Positions 8,644 to 16,850 of a stretch of 64,000 bases of DNA are shown here, piece by piece (the stretch's first letter is position 1; each line of letters starts with the position of its first letter). A model generated the notes under the pieces. That model saw nothing but the letters and a program-made list of their open reading frames with translations. It was not told where the DNA came from and did no database searches. Both the position numbers and the translations under genes were made by a program. Source of the stretch: SYOC01 sp964441775 (GTDB taxonomy: Bacteria > Desulfobacterota > Binatia > Bin18). The DNA lies in NCBI GenBank assembly GCA_964441775.1, contig CAYTVL010000007.1, forward strand, positions 62,001-126,000, in the 5' to 3' direction.

Positions 8644-10116
8644 ATGGCCCACTCACTTTTCTCGTCTACTTCTTCGCCCAATAACGACGCCGACAGCAAT
8701 GCGGTCCCCCTCCCTCCACCGTCTCCACCCCTTACGTGGCGTCCATTCGTGGCTTGGGGAACACCGCTTTTGCTGGCAGCCTTTTTTCTTTGGTTGGGGT
8801 TCGCAGCCCAGCCGGTGGATTTACTCACTCGCGGGCTCTGCATCGGACTTGCGGCGTATGGCGGCAGACAACTACTCCGCTCCCCCTCTTTGCTTTCTCA
8901 ACCAACTAGCCAAGAAGCTGCTCCAAGCGTTCAATTTTCTCCCGTCCACTATGCCCTTTCCACGTTGGACCTACACCTGGCGCTCCAACGATTTGTCGAC
9001 GAGTTTATGAGAATCGTGCCCTGCCAGGGAGCGCTGTTGATTCTGCTCAACCGTGCACAAGACGCGCCGGAATACGTTGTCGCAAAAGGTCAAGTCCCAC
9101 CTTCCATAGGCGATGATCTGGCTACGCTGCTTCCGACCGATGTCTTCCTCGAAGTACTTGAACGGAAAACTGTTATTATCAACAACCGTCAAGAGCTCTA
9201 CAATCGCTTAGCCGCTTTATCTGCGGGCGCGTTCGCCCGTCAAAGTCTTTTCGTAGGCAGCCTCCGTCGCCATCAACACCTGGCGTTTCTACTCCTTGCC
9301 GATAGAGCAGACCTGCGTGGGTTTCTTCCTCAGGATGAGCAAGCCTTCACCGCCGTTGCTGAGGCAGTCCTTACCGCTATTGAGAACGCACGCTGGTTCG
9401 CTGACCTGCAAGCCGCAGAGAAGAAACATCGTGAACTGTTGCACGGCTTGATTAACGCCCAAGAACAGGAGAGCAAACTAGTCGCTGAAGAATGGCAAGA
9501 TCGCATCAGCGGAAAACTGTTTTCCATCCTCCAAGGATTGCGGAGTTTTCACACTATAATTGCACAACGCACCCCCGAGCTGGGAGAGCGATTTCTGGAG
9601 CTTACGGCTGAAATAGACAGTATTGCCCCTCTCGTACGGGGCTTAGCCAACGAACTGCATCCGGCCATGCTCGATGACTTTGGCGTGGCCGCCGCCATAC
9701 GAGAATATGTAGCGGATGTGACGGCCACTACCGACGAGCAAGAGCCATTGCAGGTCACCGTTCAAGCCGAAGATGTTGATCAGCAGTTACCGACCGAGAC
9801 CCAATTGACTCTGTTCCGCGTCACCCAAGAGGCGCTGCGAAACATTCGCAAACACGCGGGCGCAAGAAATGTCCAGATTGCGTTCGTCCAAGAACATGCA
9901 GGCGTCTCACTCATGATTAAAGACGATGGGAGAGGATTCAACCCTGAGCAATCACATCCCGGTCATTTTGGTTTGCGGTATATGCGCGAACGCACGGAGG
10001 CCTGCGGAGGAACGTTTCGCGTTGTGAGCGTTCAAGGACGAGGGACGGAAGTGTGCGTGAAATTGCCCGTTTCTTCAGCGTCAGAGACGCCTCCCCTCCC
10101 CGTTTCTTCCTTGTGA
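8644..10116 (+). CDS. GAF-domain histidine kinase-like protein, phospho-acceptor His replaced by Gln
   Basis: The product has 490 residues. Two hydrophobic helices (about 36-75) anchor it to the membrane. A GAF domain follows (about 100-255). The dimerisation region aligns with HisKA_3 of NarX/DegS kinases: family ERxxIARELHD corresponds to ESKLVAEEWQD, so the acceptor His is Gln285 (CAA at 9496-9498). The NarL-type ATPase is intact: NELHPAMLDDFG, TQEALRNIRKHA (N box), DDGRGFN (G1) and FGLRYMRER (G2). It may phosphorylate nothing, act on a partner kinase, or serve as a ligand-binding regulator. It is 108 bases from the divergent kinase at 8535. Confidence 0.8.
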   Translation: MAHSLFSSTSSPNNDADSNAVPLPPPSPPLTWRPFVAWGTPLLLAAFFLWLGFAAQPVDLLTRGLCIGLAAYGGRQLLRSPSLLSQPTSQEAAPSVQFSPVHYALSTLDLHLALQRFVDEFMRIVPCQGALLILLNRAQDAPEYVVAKGQVPPSIGDDLATLLPTDVFLEVLERKTVIINNRQELYNRLAALSAGAFARQSLFVGSLRRHQHLAFLLLADRADLRGFLPQDEQAFTAVAEAVLTAIENARWFADLQAAEKKHRELLHGLINAQEQESKLVAEEWQDRISGKLFSILQGLRSFHTIIAQRTPELGERFLELTAEIDSIAPLVRGLANELHPAMLDDFGVAAAIREYVADVTATTDEQEPLQVTVQAEDVDQQLPTETQLTLFRVTQEALRNIRKHAGARNVQIAFVQEHAGVSLMIKDDGRGFNPEQSHPGHFGLRYMRERTEACGGTFRVVSVQGRGTEVCVKLPVSSASETPPLPVSSL

Positions 10117-10347
10117 GCTGCGGCTTGATTGTGTCCCTTCTCTCGTTAGCTATCCCCCCACGCGAACGAAGGTGATAAGAGGGGGGAAGTTGACCGTCAG
10201 GAGTCAGTCCTTTATTCTGCACCGCCAGATTGCGGGTCCTCAGAGGGAGAAAAGACTTGCAATCTCCTGACAGAACCAGCAGCAAAAAAATCTAACCGTT
10301 ACGCCAGCATCAAATCGTGAGCACGCCAGCGTGAAGGAGGTTCGCCA

Positions 10348-12852
10348 ATGTCAACGTCGGTCCCTGGAATTCGTCTCCTGGGTTGTTCTTTAACATCCTT
10401 GTTAGACTTTTTTTCCCATCCTGCTTTTTCTTCCCGCTCCTCTCGCCACCCTTCACTCGGTAGTCTCAGCGTCCTTAGCGCGCTCTTTTCGCTGTTGCTC
10501 ACCTCTTCGGCATTTGCCAGCGAAAAAGATTTGGTGCTGCCCGACCTGTCTTCAGTGAACTTTCTGGGCATCGCAGGCAATCACCTTCTCATGTTTGGAC
10601 TGATCGTCTGTGCCTTTGGACTCGCCTTTGGTCTCGTGATCTTCAATCAGCTCAAAAATCTCCCGGTCCACAGTTCCATGCGGGAGATCTCAGAACTGAT
10701 TTACGAAACCTGTAAAACTTATCTTGTCACTCAAGGCAAATTCATCCTCATGCTTGAAGTGCTCATCGGCGTCATCATGGTCATCTACTTCGGCGTCCTT
10801 CAGCATAACCCCATCAACCAAGTCGTCATTATTCTCCTCTTTAGCCTGGTTGGCATCGGAGGCAGCTACGGCGTGGCCTGGTTTGGCATTCGTGTTAACA
10901 CGTTCGCCAACTCTCGCACCGCCTTTGCCGCACTCGAAGGCAAGCCCTACCCCTGCTACGCCATTCCCCTCAAGGCCGGCATGAGTATCGGCATGCTCCT
11001 CATCAGCGTCGAGCTTGTAATCATGTTGCTCATTCTGCTCACCATACCTGGTGACTACGCAGGTTCCTGCTTCATTGGATTTGCCATTGGTGAATCGTTA
11101 GGCGCTTCGGCGTTGCGCATCGCCGGCGGTATCTTCACGAAGATCGCCGACATCGGGGCGGACCTCATGAAAATCGTCTTCGGCATCAAAGAAGATGACG
11201 CCCGTAACCCCGGTGTGATCGCCGACTGTACGGGTGACAACGCGGGCGACTCGGTTGGCCCGAGCGCTGACGGTTTTGAAACCTATGGGGTGACCGGCGT
11301 CGCGCTCATTTCTTTCATTCTGCTGGCTGTGGAGCCGAAGTATCAAGTGCAATTGCTGGTCTGGATCTTCATGATGCGTATCGTGATGGTCCTCGCCTCG
11401 GCGTTTTCATACTTGCTGAATGAGTCCATAGTCAAAGGCCGCTACGCCAATGCGGATAAGATGAACTACGAAGCACCGCTCACACAGCTCGTGTGGGTCA
11501 CCTCTATCGTCTCGGTCATTCTCACCTACCTGGTCTCCAATCTTCTCATTGGCGGCCTTGGCGATGGTACGCTCTGGTGGAAGTTGTCAACAATCATCAC
11601 CTGCGGCACGCTCGCGGGCGCGGTGATTCCGGAAGTCATCAAGATTTTTACGTCGACTGAATCGGGCCACGTACGCGAAGTCGTGACCTCTTCGCGTGAA
11701 GGCGGAGCCTCACTAAATGTGCTTTCGGGTTTGACCGCGGGAAACTTCAGCGCCTATTGGATGGGGCTCGTCATTGTCGGTCTCATGAGCATCGCTTTTC
11801 TCGTCAGCGGTGAAGGGCTCGGAGCACTGATGCGCAGCTCCTTCTCGCTCAACCCCGCCGCAGTCTTCGCGTTCGGCCTGGTTGCCTTTGGCTTCCTCGG
11901 CATGGGACCAGTCACGATTGCGGTCGACTCGTATGGTCCGGTCACGGACAACGCTCAGTCGGTCTATGAACTTTCTTTGATCGAGACGATCCCGAACATC
12001 AAACAATCAATCAAAAAAGAGTTCGGCTTCGACCCTCATTTTGAAGAAGCAAAAACTTTTCTTGAAGAGAATGACGGCGCCGGCAACACCTTCAAAGCAA
12101 CGGCGAAGCCGGTGTTAATCGGTACGGCGGTTGTGGGCGCCACAACCATGATTTTCTCGATCATCGTGCTACTAACCGGCCTTGAAGCCGACAAAATGCG
12201 CTTCCTCTCCCTGATGCACGCGCCTTTCCTGCTCGGCCTGATTATGGGCGGCGCGGTCATTTACTGGTTTACCGGCGCCTCCATCCAAGCCGTCTCCACC
12301 GGCGCGTACCGCGCCGTGGAGTTCATTAAAGCAAACATCAAATTGGACGGCGTCGAAAAGGCGTCCACGCAGGATAGTAAGCGCGTGGTGGAAATTTGCA
12401 CGATCTACGCCCAACGCGGCATGATTAACATTTTCCTCACCATCTTCTTCAGCACCCTTGCCTTCGCCTGCTTAGAGCCTTACTTCTTCATCGGCTATCT
12501 GGTTTCCATTGCGCTCTTTGGCCTCTTCCAGTCCATTTTCATGGCCAACGCGGGCGGCGCCTGGGACAACGCTAAGAAGGTTGTCGAAGTTGAACTCAAG
12601 GAAAAAGGATCGGATTTACACGCGGCGACGGTCGTTGGCGACACGGTGGGCGACCCATTCAAAGACACATCTTCAGTGTCGATGAACCCGGTGATTAAGT
12701 TTACAACCCTCTTTGGGCTGTTGGCGGTGGAACTCGCGATCACCTTGGCCCCGGGTGTGGCGCACGTGTTGGCCGCCGTCTTCTTCTTGATCTCCACCGT
12801 GTTCGTGTGGCGTTCGTTCTACGCCATGCGCATTACCAGCGTGGGGGCATAG
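10348..12852 (+). CDS. hppA: Membrane-bound ion-translocating pyrophosphatase
   Basis: The product has 834 residues with about 15-16 membrane segments. It hydrolyses pyrophosphate while pumping H+ or Na+. The substrate-binding stretch IADIGADLMKIVFGIKEDD, DNAGDSVGPSADGFETYG, and the C-terminal GGAWDNAKK and GDTVGDPFKDTSS carry the Asp/Lys ligands of the family. GAGNTFKATAK has Lys at the position that usually separates K+-independent (Lys) from K+-dependent (Ala) enzymes. The variant GPSADGFETYG differs from the common GMAADLFESY form. The N-terminus is signal-peptide-like and ends in SSAFA. GAAGGAGG at 10333-10340 fixes the start. Confidence 0.95.
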   Translation: MSTSVPGIRLLGCSLTSLLDFFSHPAFSSRSSRHPSLGSLSVLSALFSLLLTSSAFASEKDLVLPDLSSVNFLGIAGNHLLMFGLIVCAFGLAFGLVIFNQLKNLPVHSSMREISELIYETCKTYLVTQGKFILMLEVLIGVIMVIYFGVLQHNPINQVVIILLFSLVGIGGSYGVAWFGIRVNTFANSRTAFAALEGKPYPCYAIPLKAGMSIGMLLISVELVIMLLILLTIPGDYAGSCFIGFAIGESLGASALRIAGGIFTKIADIGADLMKIVFGIKEDDARNPGVIADCTGDNAGDSVGPSADGFETYGVTGVALISFILLAVEPKYQVQLLVWIFMMRIVMVLASAFSYLLNESIVKGRYANADKMNYEAPLTQLVWVTSIVSVILTYLVSNLLIGGLGDGTLWWKLSTIITCGTLAGAVIPEVIKIFTSTESGHVREVVTSSREGGASLNVLSGLTAGNFSAYWMGLVIVGLMSIAFLVSGEGLGALMRSSFSLNPAAVFAFGLVAFGFLGMGPVTIAVDSYGPVTDNAQSVYELSLIETIPNIKQSIKKEFGFDPHFEEAKTFLEENDGAGNTFKATAKPVLIGTAVVGATTMIFSIIVLLTGLEADKMRFLSLMHAPFLLGLIMGGAVIYWFTGASIQAVSTGAYRAVEFIKANIKLDGVEKASTQDSKRVVEICTIYAQRGMINIFLTIFFSTLAFACLEPYFFIGYLVSIALFGLFQSIFMANAGGAWDNAKKVVEVELKEKGSDLHAATVVGDTVGDPFKDTSSVSMNPVIKFTTLFGLLAVELAITLAPGVAHVLAAVFFLISTVFVWRSFYAMRITSVGA

Positions 12853-12873
12853 GGTCAGAGCAAGAGGCGCTGA

Positions 12874-13167
12874 TCACCTCTTCAGTTCTTGAGGAGACTG
12901 GCGCTGGCTCAACCGATAAATAAACGAGAGAATTTCCGCCACGGCGCGGTAGACTTCCGGCTGAATTTCTTGTTCCAGCTCAAGATGTGAAAGCACCTGC
13001 ACCAGGTTTTTGTCCTCCCGGATAGGAATGCGGTGCGCTTTCGCCATCTCAAGAATTTTCTCCGCAAGATAGCCTTTGCCTTTGGCGGTCACTTTGGGGG
13101 CGCTATCTTCCTCGGGCTGATAGCGAAGTGCGATCGCTTTGCGTGTCTGTGATCGAGGTTGAGTCAT
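12874..13167 (-). CDS. FlhB C-terminal domain homologue (FlhX/YlqH-like)
   Basis: The product has 97 residues and resembles only the cytoplasmic C-terminal domain of the flagellar/type III export switch protein FlhB: KAIALRYQPEED, then VTAKGKGYLAEKILEMAKAH, then QEIQPEVYRAVAEILSFIYRL. The membrane part and the autocleavage NPTH motif are absent. Such stand-alone FlhB-C proteins (B. subtilis YlqH, epsilonproteobacterial FlhX) are known; FlhX can partly replace the FlhB tail. It starts one base after the stop of the FliK-like gene, so the two are translationally coupled. No flagellar structural genes are nearby. Confidence 0.85.
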   Translation of the reverse strand: MTQPRSQTRKAIALRYQPEEDSAPKVTAKGKGYLAEKILEMAKAHRIPIREDKNLVQVLSHLELEQEIQPEVYRAVAEILSFIYRLSQRQSPQELKR

Positions 13168-13168
13168 G

Positions 13169-14353
13169 TTACGCTTTCACGTCTAATAAATGGACAGAGG
13201 GGGGCACGCCGACCGTCAGCGTCGCAAACTTTTGCTGCTTCTCTGGGGTCAATTGTGTGAGCGGCTTCGCAACGAGTAAGACCTCTGCATAGCCCAACGA
13301 TTGCAGTGTGGCGCGAAACTCTGGCAACTCCTGTTGCAGCAAGGTTACAGATTCTGGCTGATCCACATAGAATGCAGCCCATAATGACATGGCGCTGATG
13401 CGGGCATCAATGCGCGTCTGGCCAAAGTGCTCTAAATCAAGCGCAAAGAGAATGTTGTACCCCTCTTCCGTTTCGCCATTCCCCTTCTTGCCCTTTTCTC
13501 CGGCGCCGCTTCCATCCGTTTCGATCGACAGATACGCCGTCGTCAGGCTCTGCCCGGTAAAAAAAGGCATCTGCAATTGATACGGCTCGCCCTGCGCCCG
13601 CGCCAGAAGGTTCACGGCCTGTTGACCTTCGATGTGTTCGAGATGCTGAGCTAAAGCAGCGCCAAGACGAGACGGTTGAGTAGTAGAAAAATCTTGCAGC
13701 GCTTGTAACACCAACCCTTTCAGATCTTCTTCGACGACACGAGACAAGACTTGCGGATTGTTTTCCGCCGCGTGCAGCAGCTTCGTTTCGTACTGTAAGC
13801 CACTATCCCGAATGAAGGCAGCAATTTGTGCGGCGGACGGCGGCGTCTGCTCCGGCAAAAGTGCTTTGATAAAATCTTGTAGTTTGATGAGACTCGAAGG
13901 AAGCGGTTCTAGCGGAGCCTGCTCGACAAACGCTGAAAGTTCTTGCGTCAGAGCAGCAAGGGACTCCGCAACTGTGGCGTTGTGCGGAATGGCGGCTCGT
14001 AACAACTTGGCGGCTTCAGTCTGCACTTGCGGACCAATCGAAGCATTGCCTTCTTCAGATGTCTCAACTAGCAACTTCAGCACGACCTGTGGCTGCAACT
14101 GCTCGACCCGTGCCGAGAATGCCTGTCCAGTTGGCAACGTCTCGGTAGCTTCAGCAGTCAGCAGGGCGCCGCCAATATTCACCAAGACTAAACCATTTTG
14201 CAATTCATCAACAACTTCAGCTTCGACTTCTTGGCCTACGGTCAGAGGTGGAAGTTGACTTGAGGAAGGCGTTGGTCTTGGCGCGAGTTCTGGCGGCGAA
14301 TGGGCCGTACCTTGAGTCACCGTCGTAGCCGAACGAATCTCTGCGATCGCCAT
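13169..14353 (-). CDS. FliK-like hook-length control domain protein
   Basis: The likely start is the ATG at 14353 (MAIAEIRSATTV), giving 394 residues. An upstream in-frame start would add 35 residues of Cys/His-rich sequence without family resemblance. A Pro/Ser-rich N-terminus leads to a beta-rich segment (VGQEVEAEVVDELQNG), a long helical, Gln/Leu-rich middle, and a C-terminal Flg_hook-like domain: NILFALDLEHFGQTRIDARI and a terminal beta-alpha unit before residue 370. FliK proteins sense hook length and switch FlhB export specificity. Pairing with a stand-alone FlhB-C gene mirrors B. subtilis ylqG-ylqH. No clear ribosome binding site is visible. Confidence 0.7.
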   Translation of the reverse strand: MAIAEIRSATTVTQGTAHSPPELAPRPTPSSSQLPPLTVGQEVEAEVVDELQNGLVLVNIGGALLTAEATETLPTGQAFSARVEQLQPQVVLKLLVETSEEGNASIGPQVQTEAAKLLRAAIPHNATVAESLAALTQELSAFVEQAPLEPLPSSLIKLQDFIKALLPEQTPPSAAQIAAFIRDSGLQYETKLLHAAENNPQVLSRVVEEDLKGLVLQALQDFSTTQPSRLGAALAQHLEHIEGQQAVNLLARAQGEPYQLQMPFFTGQSLTTAYLSIETDGSGAGEKGKKGNGETEEGYNILFALDLEHFGQTRIDARISAMSLWAAFYVDQPESVTLLQQELPEFRATLQSLGYAEVLLVAKPLTQLTPEKQQKFATLTVGVPPSVHLLDVKA

Positions 14354-14493
14354 AGAGTTATTGTACCGCAACCTGTAGACCGAGCAGGAATGGTGGAAGA
14401 GACAATTTGACCCGTCACAAGAATTTCCGTAACCTGCCTCCAGAAAGTCCAAAAGCAAAGTAGCATGCTGAGTATCGACAAGGAGTGGACACG

Positions 14494-15624
14494 ATGCAAT
14501 TTCACCTGTTTATTTACGCCACGCTCGGACGTCGTCACGAGATCGAAGCGGGCATGGCTGGAAAAAATCCCGCGCTGTATCAACGTATGCTTGATGAAGT
14601 CGCCGAATACGTCCAATTCGCTGACCAGTCAGGCTACTCGGGCTTTGGCCATCCAGAGCATCATCTGCAAATTGAAGGATTTGAAGCGAGCAACGAGCCC
14701 GGTCTGCTGTCGATGTGGATCGGTCAACACAGTAAAAAACTGCGCGTCAACATGGTCGGTTGGGTGGCTCCGGCGCATAATCCTGTGCGTGTGGCCGAAT
14801 ACACCGCCACGCTCGATCACATGCTGCGAGGCCGACTCGGCGTCGGTTTGGTGCGCGGTTATCAAGCCCGCTGGGTTCACAACTTCCGCATTCGCGAAGA
14901 ACTTAACGCGGTTGGCGATTGGAACCGCAACAGCCCGGATGACGAACTCAATCGCGAATACTTCACCGAATTTGTTGACATTGTACTAAAAGCCTGGAGA
15001 GAAGACACGTTTAGCTACCACGGCAAACACTGGACCATTCCGCCGGCGGACTTTGTCAATCCACACCAGCATCTGGTCTACTCTAAGTATGGACGTGGAG
15101 TGGACGAAAACATGCGCATCCGCGAAATCGGCATTGCTCCTAAACCATTGCAACAGCCGCATCCGCCTTTGTACGGCGGCTTCACGCACAGCCTGCGCAC
15201 GGCCTTGTTCTGGGCGCGCTACGGCGGCAAACCGATCGTGCTTGCGTCCGACTTGGAATTTTGTAAACGCGTATGGAACGGGTATCGTGATGAAGCTGCT
15301 AAATACGGCCATAAGATTGAACACGGCAACGAAGCCGGCTGGGGCGGCGCGATGATCTGCGCCCCGACGATGGCCCAGGCGCGCGAATGGCAAAAGGACA
15401 TGATGTGGATGTGGGATGAGTGGTTCCTCCCCTTTGGCCAAGCATATCCGGAACTCCTGGTCGGCGATCCAGACTTTATTTGTCGCCGACTCGATGAGGC
15501 GCATAAGACGCTCAATTTCAAAGAGTGCTTCCTGCTTCTCCCTCAAGGAATTCATGACCGCGACCAAGTGATGACTTCTCTCGACCTTTTCGCTACAAAA
15601 GTGATTCCGAACTTTGCGGAGTAG
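14494..15624 (+). CDS. LLM class flavin-dependent oxidoreductase
   Basis: The ATG at 14494 follows AGGAG (14481-14485) with 8-base spacing; a GTG at 14485 is less likely. The product has 376 residues with a luciferase-like TIM barrel: GFGHPEHHLQIEGFE, the NPVRVAEYTATLDHML segment and GRLGVGLVRGYQ are conserved family elements binding FMN or F420. HPPLYGGFTHS lies in the second half. LLM enzymes oxidise or monooxygenate small organic substrates; the substrate is unknown. The gene stands alone between the divergent FliK-like gene and an intergenic hairpin element. Confidence 0.85.
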   Translation: MQFHLFIYATLGRRHEIEAGMAGKNPALYQRMLDEVAEYVQFADQSGYSGFGHPEHHLQIEGFEASNEPGLLSMWIGQHSKKLRVNMVGWVAPAHNPVRVAEYTATLDHMLRGRLGVGLVRGYQARWVHNFRIREELNAVGDWNRNSPDDELNREYFTEFVDIVLKAWREDTFSYHGKHWTIPPADFVNPHQHLVYSKYGRGVDENMRIREIGIAPKPLQQPHPPLYGGFTHSLRTALFWARYGGKPIVLASDLEFCKRVWNGYRDEAAKYGHKIEHGNEAGWGGAMICAPTMAQAREWQKDMMWMWDEWFLPFGQAYPELLVGDPDFICRRLDEAHKTLNFKECFLLLPQGIHDRDQVMTSLDLFATKVIPNFAE

Positions 15625-15666
15625 TTGCTCCTTCAACGATTGATACGGCTGACAAAATCCCATCTG

Positions 15667-15740
15667 TCTCCCCTTTGACAAAGGGGAGAACCCCAACGCC
15701 CCCTTTCTAAAAGGGGGCCGCGCAAGGCGCGGGGGGATTT
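15667..15740. repeat. Intergenic element of three consecutive hairpins
   Basis: Three perfect stem-loops follow one another with little spacing. The first has a 10-bp stem (TCTCCCCTTT with AAAGGGGAGA, 15667-15689). The second has a 9-bp stem (GCCCCCTTT with AAAGGGGGC, 15698-15718). The third has a 6-bp stem (CCGCGC with GCGCGG, 15718-15732). A G-run and ATTT follow. The composition resembles the C-run/G-run intergenic repeats that are dispersed in many deltaproteobacterial-type genomes. It could also stop or protect transcripts of the LLM gene ending at 15624. Confidence 0.6.
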
Positions 15741-15877
15741 AACAGAACTCCGGTCGAAACGAGAACGATCCCCACCCGCGCCAAAATTGCGTCGTCAAGA
15801 AGTGCCCCGACGCAAGATCCTCAGCCAGTATGCTACACTAACAAAGAGTCTTCATTCTGACCGTTGGAGGAGTGTGC

Positions 15878-16528
15878 GTGGAATTGCTCACCTCTTTTGT
15901 GAATCTTTTTTTACATCTCGACACCCAGCTCGCTACCGTCATTCAAACTTACGGTGGGTGGACCTATTTCCTCCTCTTCGTCATCATTTTTTGCGAGACA
16001 GGCTTGGTGGTCACACCGATTCTTCCCGGCGATTCCTTGCTATTCGCGGCTGGCGCTTTTGCCGCGCTCGGCTCGCTCAATATTGCGTGGCTCTTTGGGC
16101 TCTTGAGCGTTGCGGCTATTTTGGGAGACGCGCTCAACTACACTATCGGCTATTTCATGGGCCCCAAAGTCTTTACCCAAGAAAACAGTCGCATCTTCAA
16201 GAAAGAATATCTCGACCGCACGCATCAGTTCTACGAACAATACGGCGGCAAGACGATTATCATCGCCCGCTTCGTCCCTATCGTCCGCACGTTCGCTCCG
16301 TTTGTCGCCGGAGTCGGCAAGATGACCTATTGGCGCTTCGCCAGTTACAACATTGTGGGAGGGCTGTTGTGGATCACCGTCTGTTTGGCTGGAGGCTATT
16401 TGTTCGGCAACATTCCGATCGTGCAGAAGAACTTCACGTTCGTCCTCCTGGCTATCATCTTCATTTCCATTCTGCCGGGCTTGGTTGAATATCTCCGCCA
16501 GCGACAAGGAAAGCAGTCACCAGCGTAA
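15878..16528 (+). CDS. DedA family membrane protein
   Basis: The product has 216 residues from the GTG at 15878, which lies 7 bases after GGAGG (15866-15870); a GTG two codons upstream is too close to that site. Several membrane segments are present. The DedA/SNARE-associated signature is clear: CETGLVVTPILPGDSLLFAAG, GDALNYTIGYFMG, then the helical FARFVPIVRTFAP-type motif (here ARFVPIVRTFAPFVAG). Family members in the cytoplasmic membrane are linked to flipping of undecaprenyl phosphate and phospholipids and to membrane homeostasis. The specific substrate here is unknown. Confidence 0.9.
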   Translation: MELLTSFVNLFLHLDTQLATVIQTYGGWTYFLLFVIIFCETGLVVTPILPGDSLLFAAGAFAALGSLNIAWLFGLLSVAAILGDALNYTIGYFMGPKVFTQENSRIFKKEYLDRTHQFYEQYGGKTIIIARFVPIVRTFAPFVAGVGKMTYWRFASYNIVGGLLWITVCLAGGYLFGNIPIVQKNFTFVLLAIIFISILPGLVEYLRQRQGKQSPA

Positions 16529-16542
16529 AGTTTGGCATTGGG

Positions 16543-16848
16543 TCATTTCTTCATCGGGCCATCAGGCCATTGTTGAAAAATACGGAGAGCATCGGAATAC
16601 TGGCGCATCTCTTCCTGCATGCGCAGGGCGACATACAGGGCCCGGTGGGGATGAGCTTCATGAGCAATGGGAGCCCCGAACAAGGCCGAGGCGCCATCGC
16701 CCAGCGTCTTGGCGACGTAGCCTTCCTACTGATGCACGGCGTCCATCATCAGCTGCAAGGCCAGATCAATTTTGAGCGTGCAATAGGTCACCCGGCTGCG
16801 TTGCTGCAAGAGCGCCACAACCTGGTCTAGCACTTCATAGAATTCTAT
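16543..16848 (-). pseudogene. Decayed, internally deleted copy of the adenylate cyclase gene
   Basis: Read leftward from 16848, the frame gives IEFYEVLDQVVALLQQRSRV, matching residues 1-20 of the cyclase encoded at 17924-21415 (MDLYEIVDQVSALLQQRGRL). After about residue 26 it jumps to the cyclase segment starting at residue 151: LALQLMMDAVHQ, a TAG stop, then EGYVAKTLGDGASALFGAPIAHE through to RQYSDALR. The start codon position is ATA instead of ATG, about 125 codons are missing, and the Tyr codon of HQYEG has become TAG. The remnant ends at a TGA at 16543. It begins three bases after the LLM stop codon. Confidence 0.85.
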
Positions 16849-16850
16849 TT

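Noticed and set aside
15787..16488. Arg/His-rich 233-codon plus-strand frame
   Set aside because: It overlaps the DedA gene in another frame and has no recognisable features.
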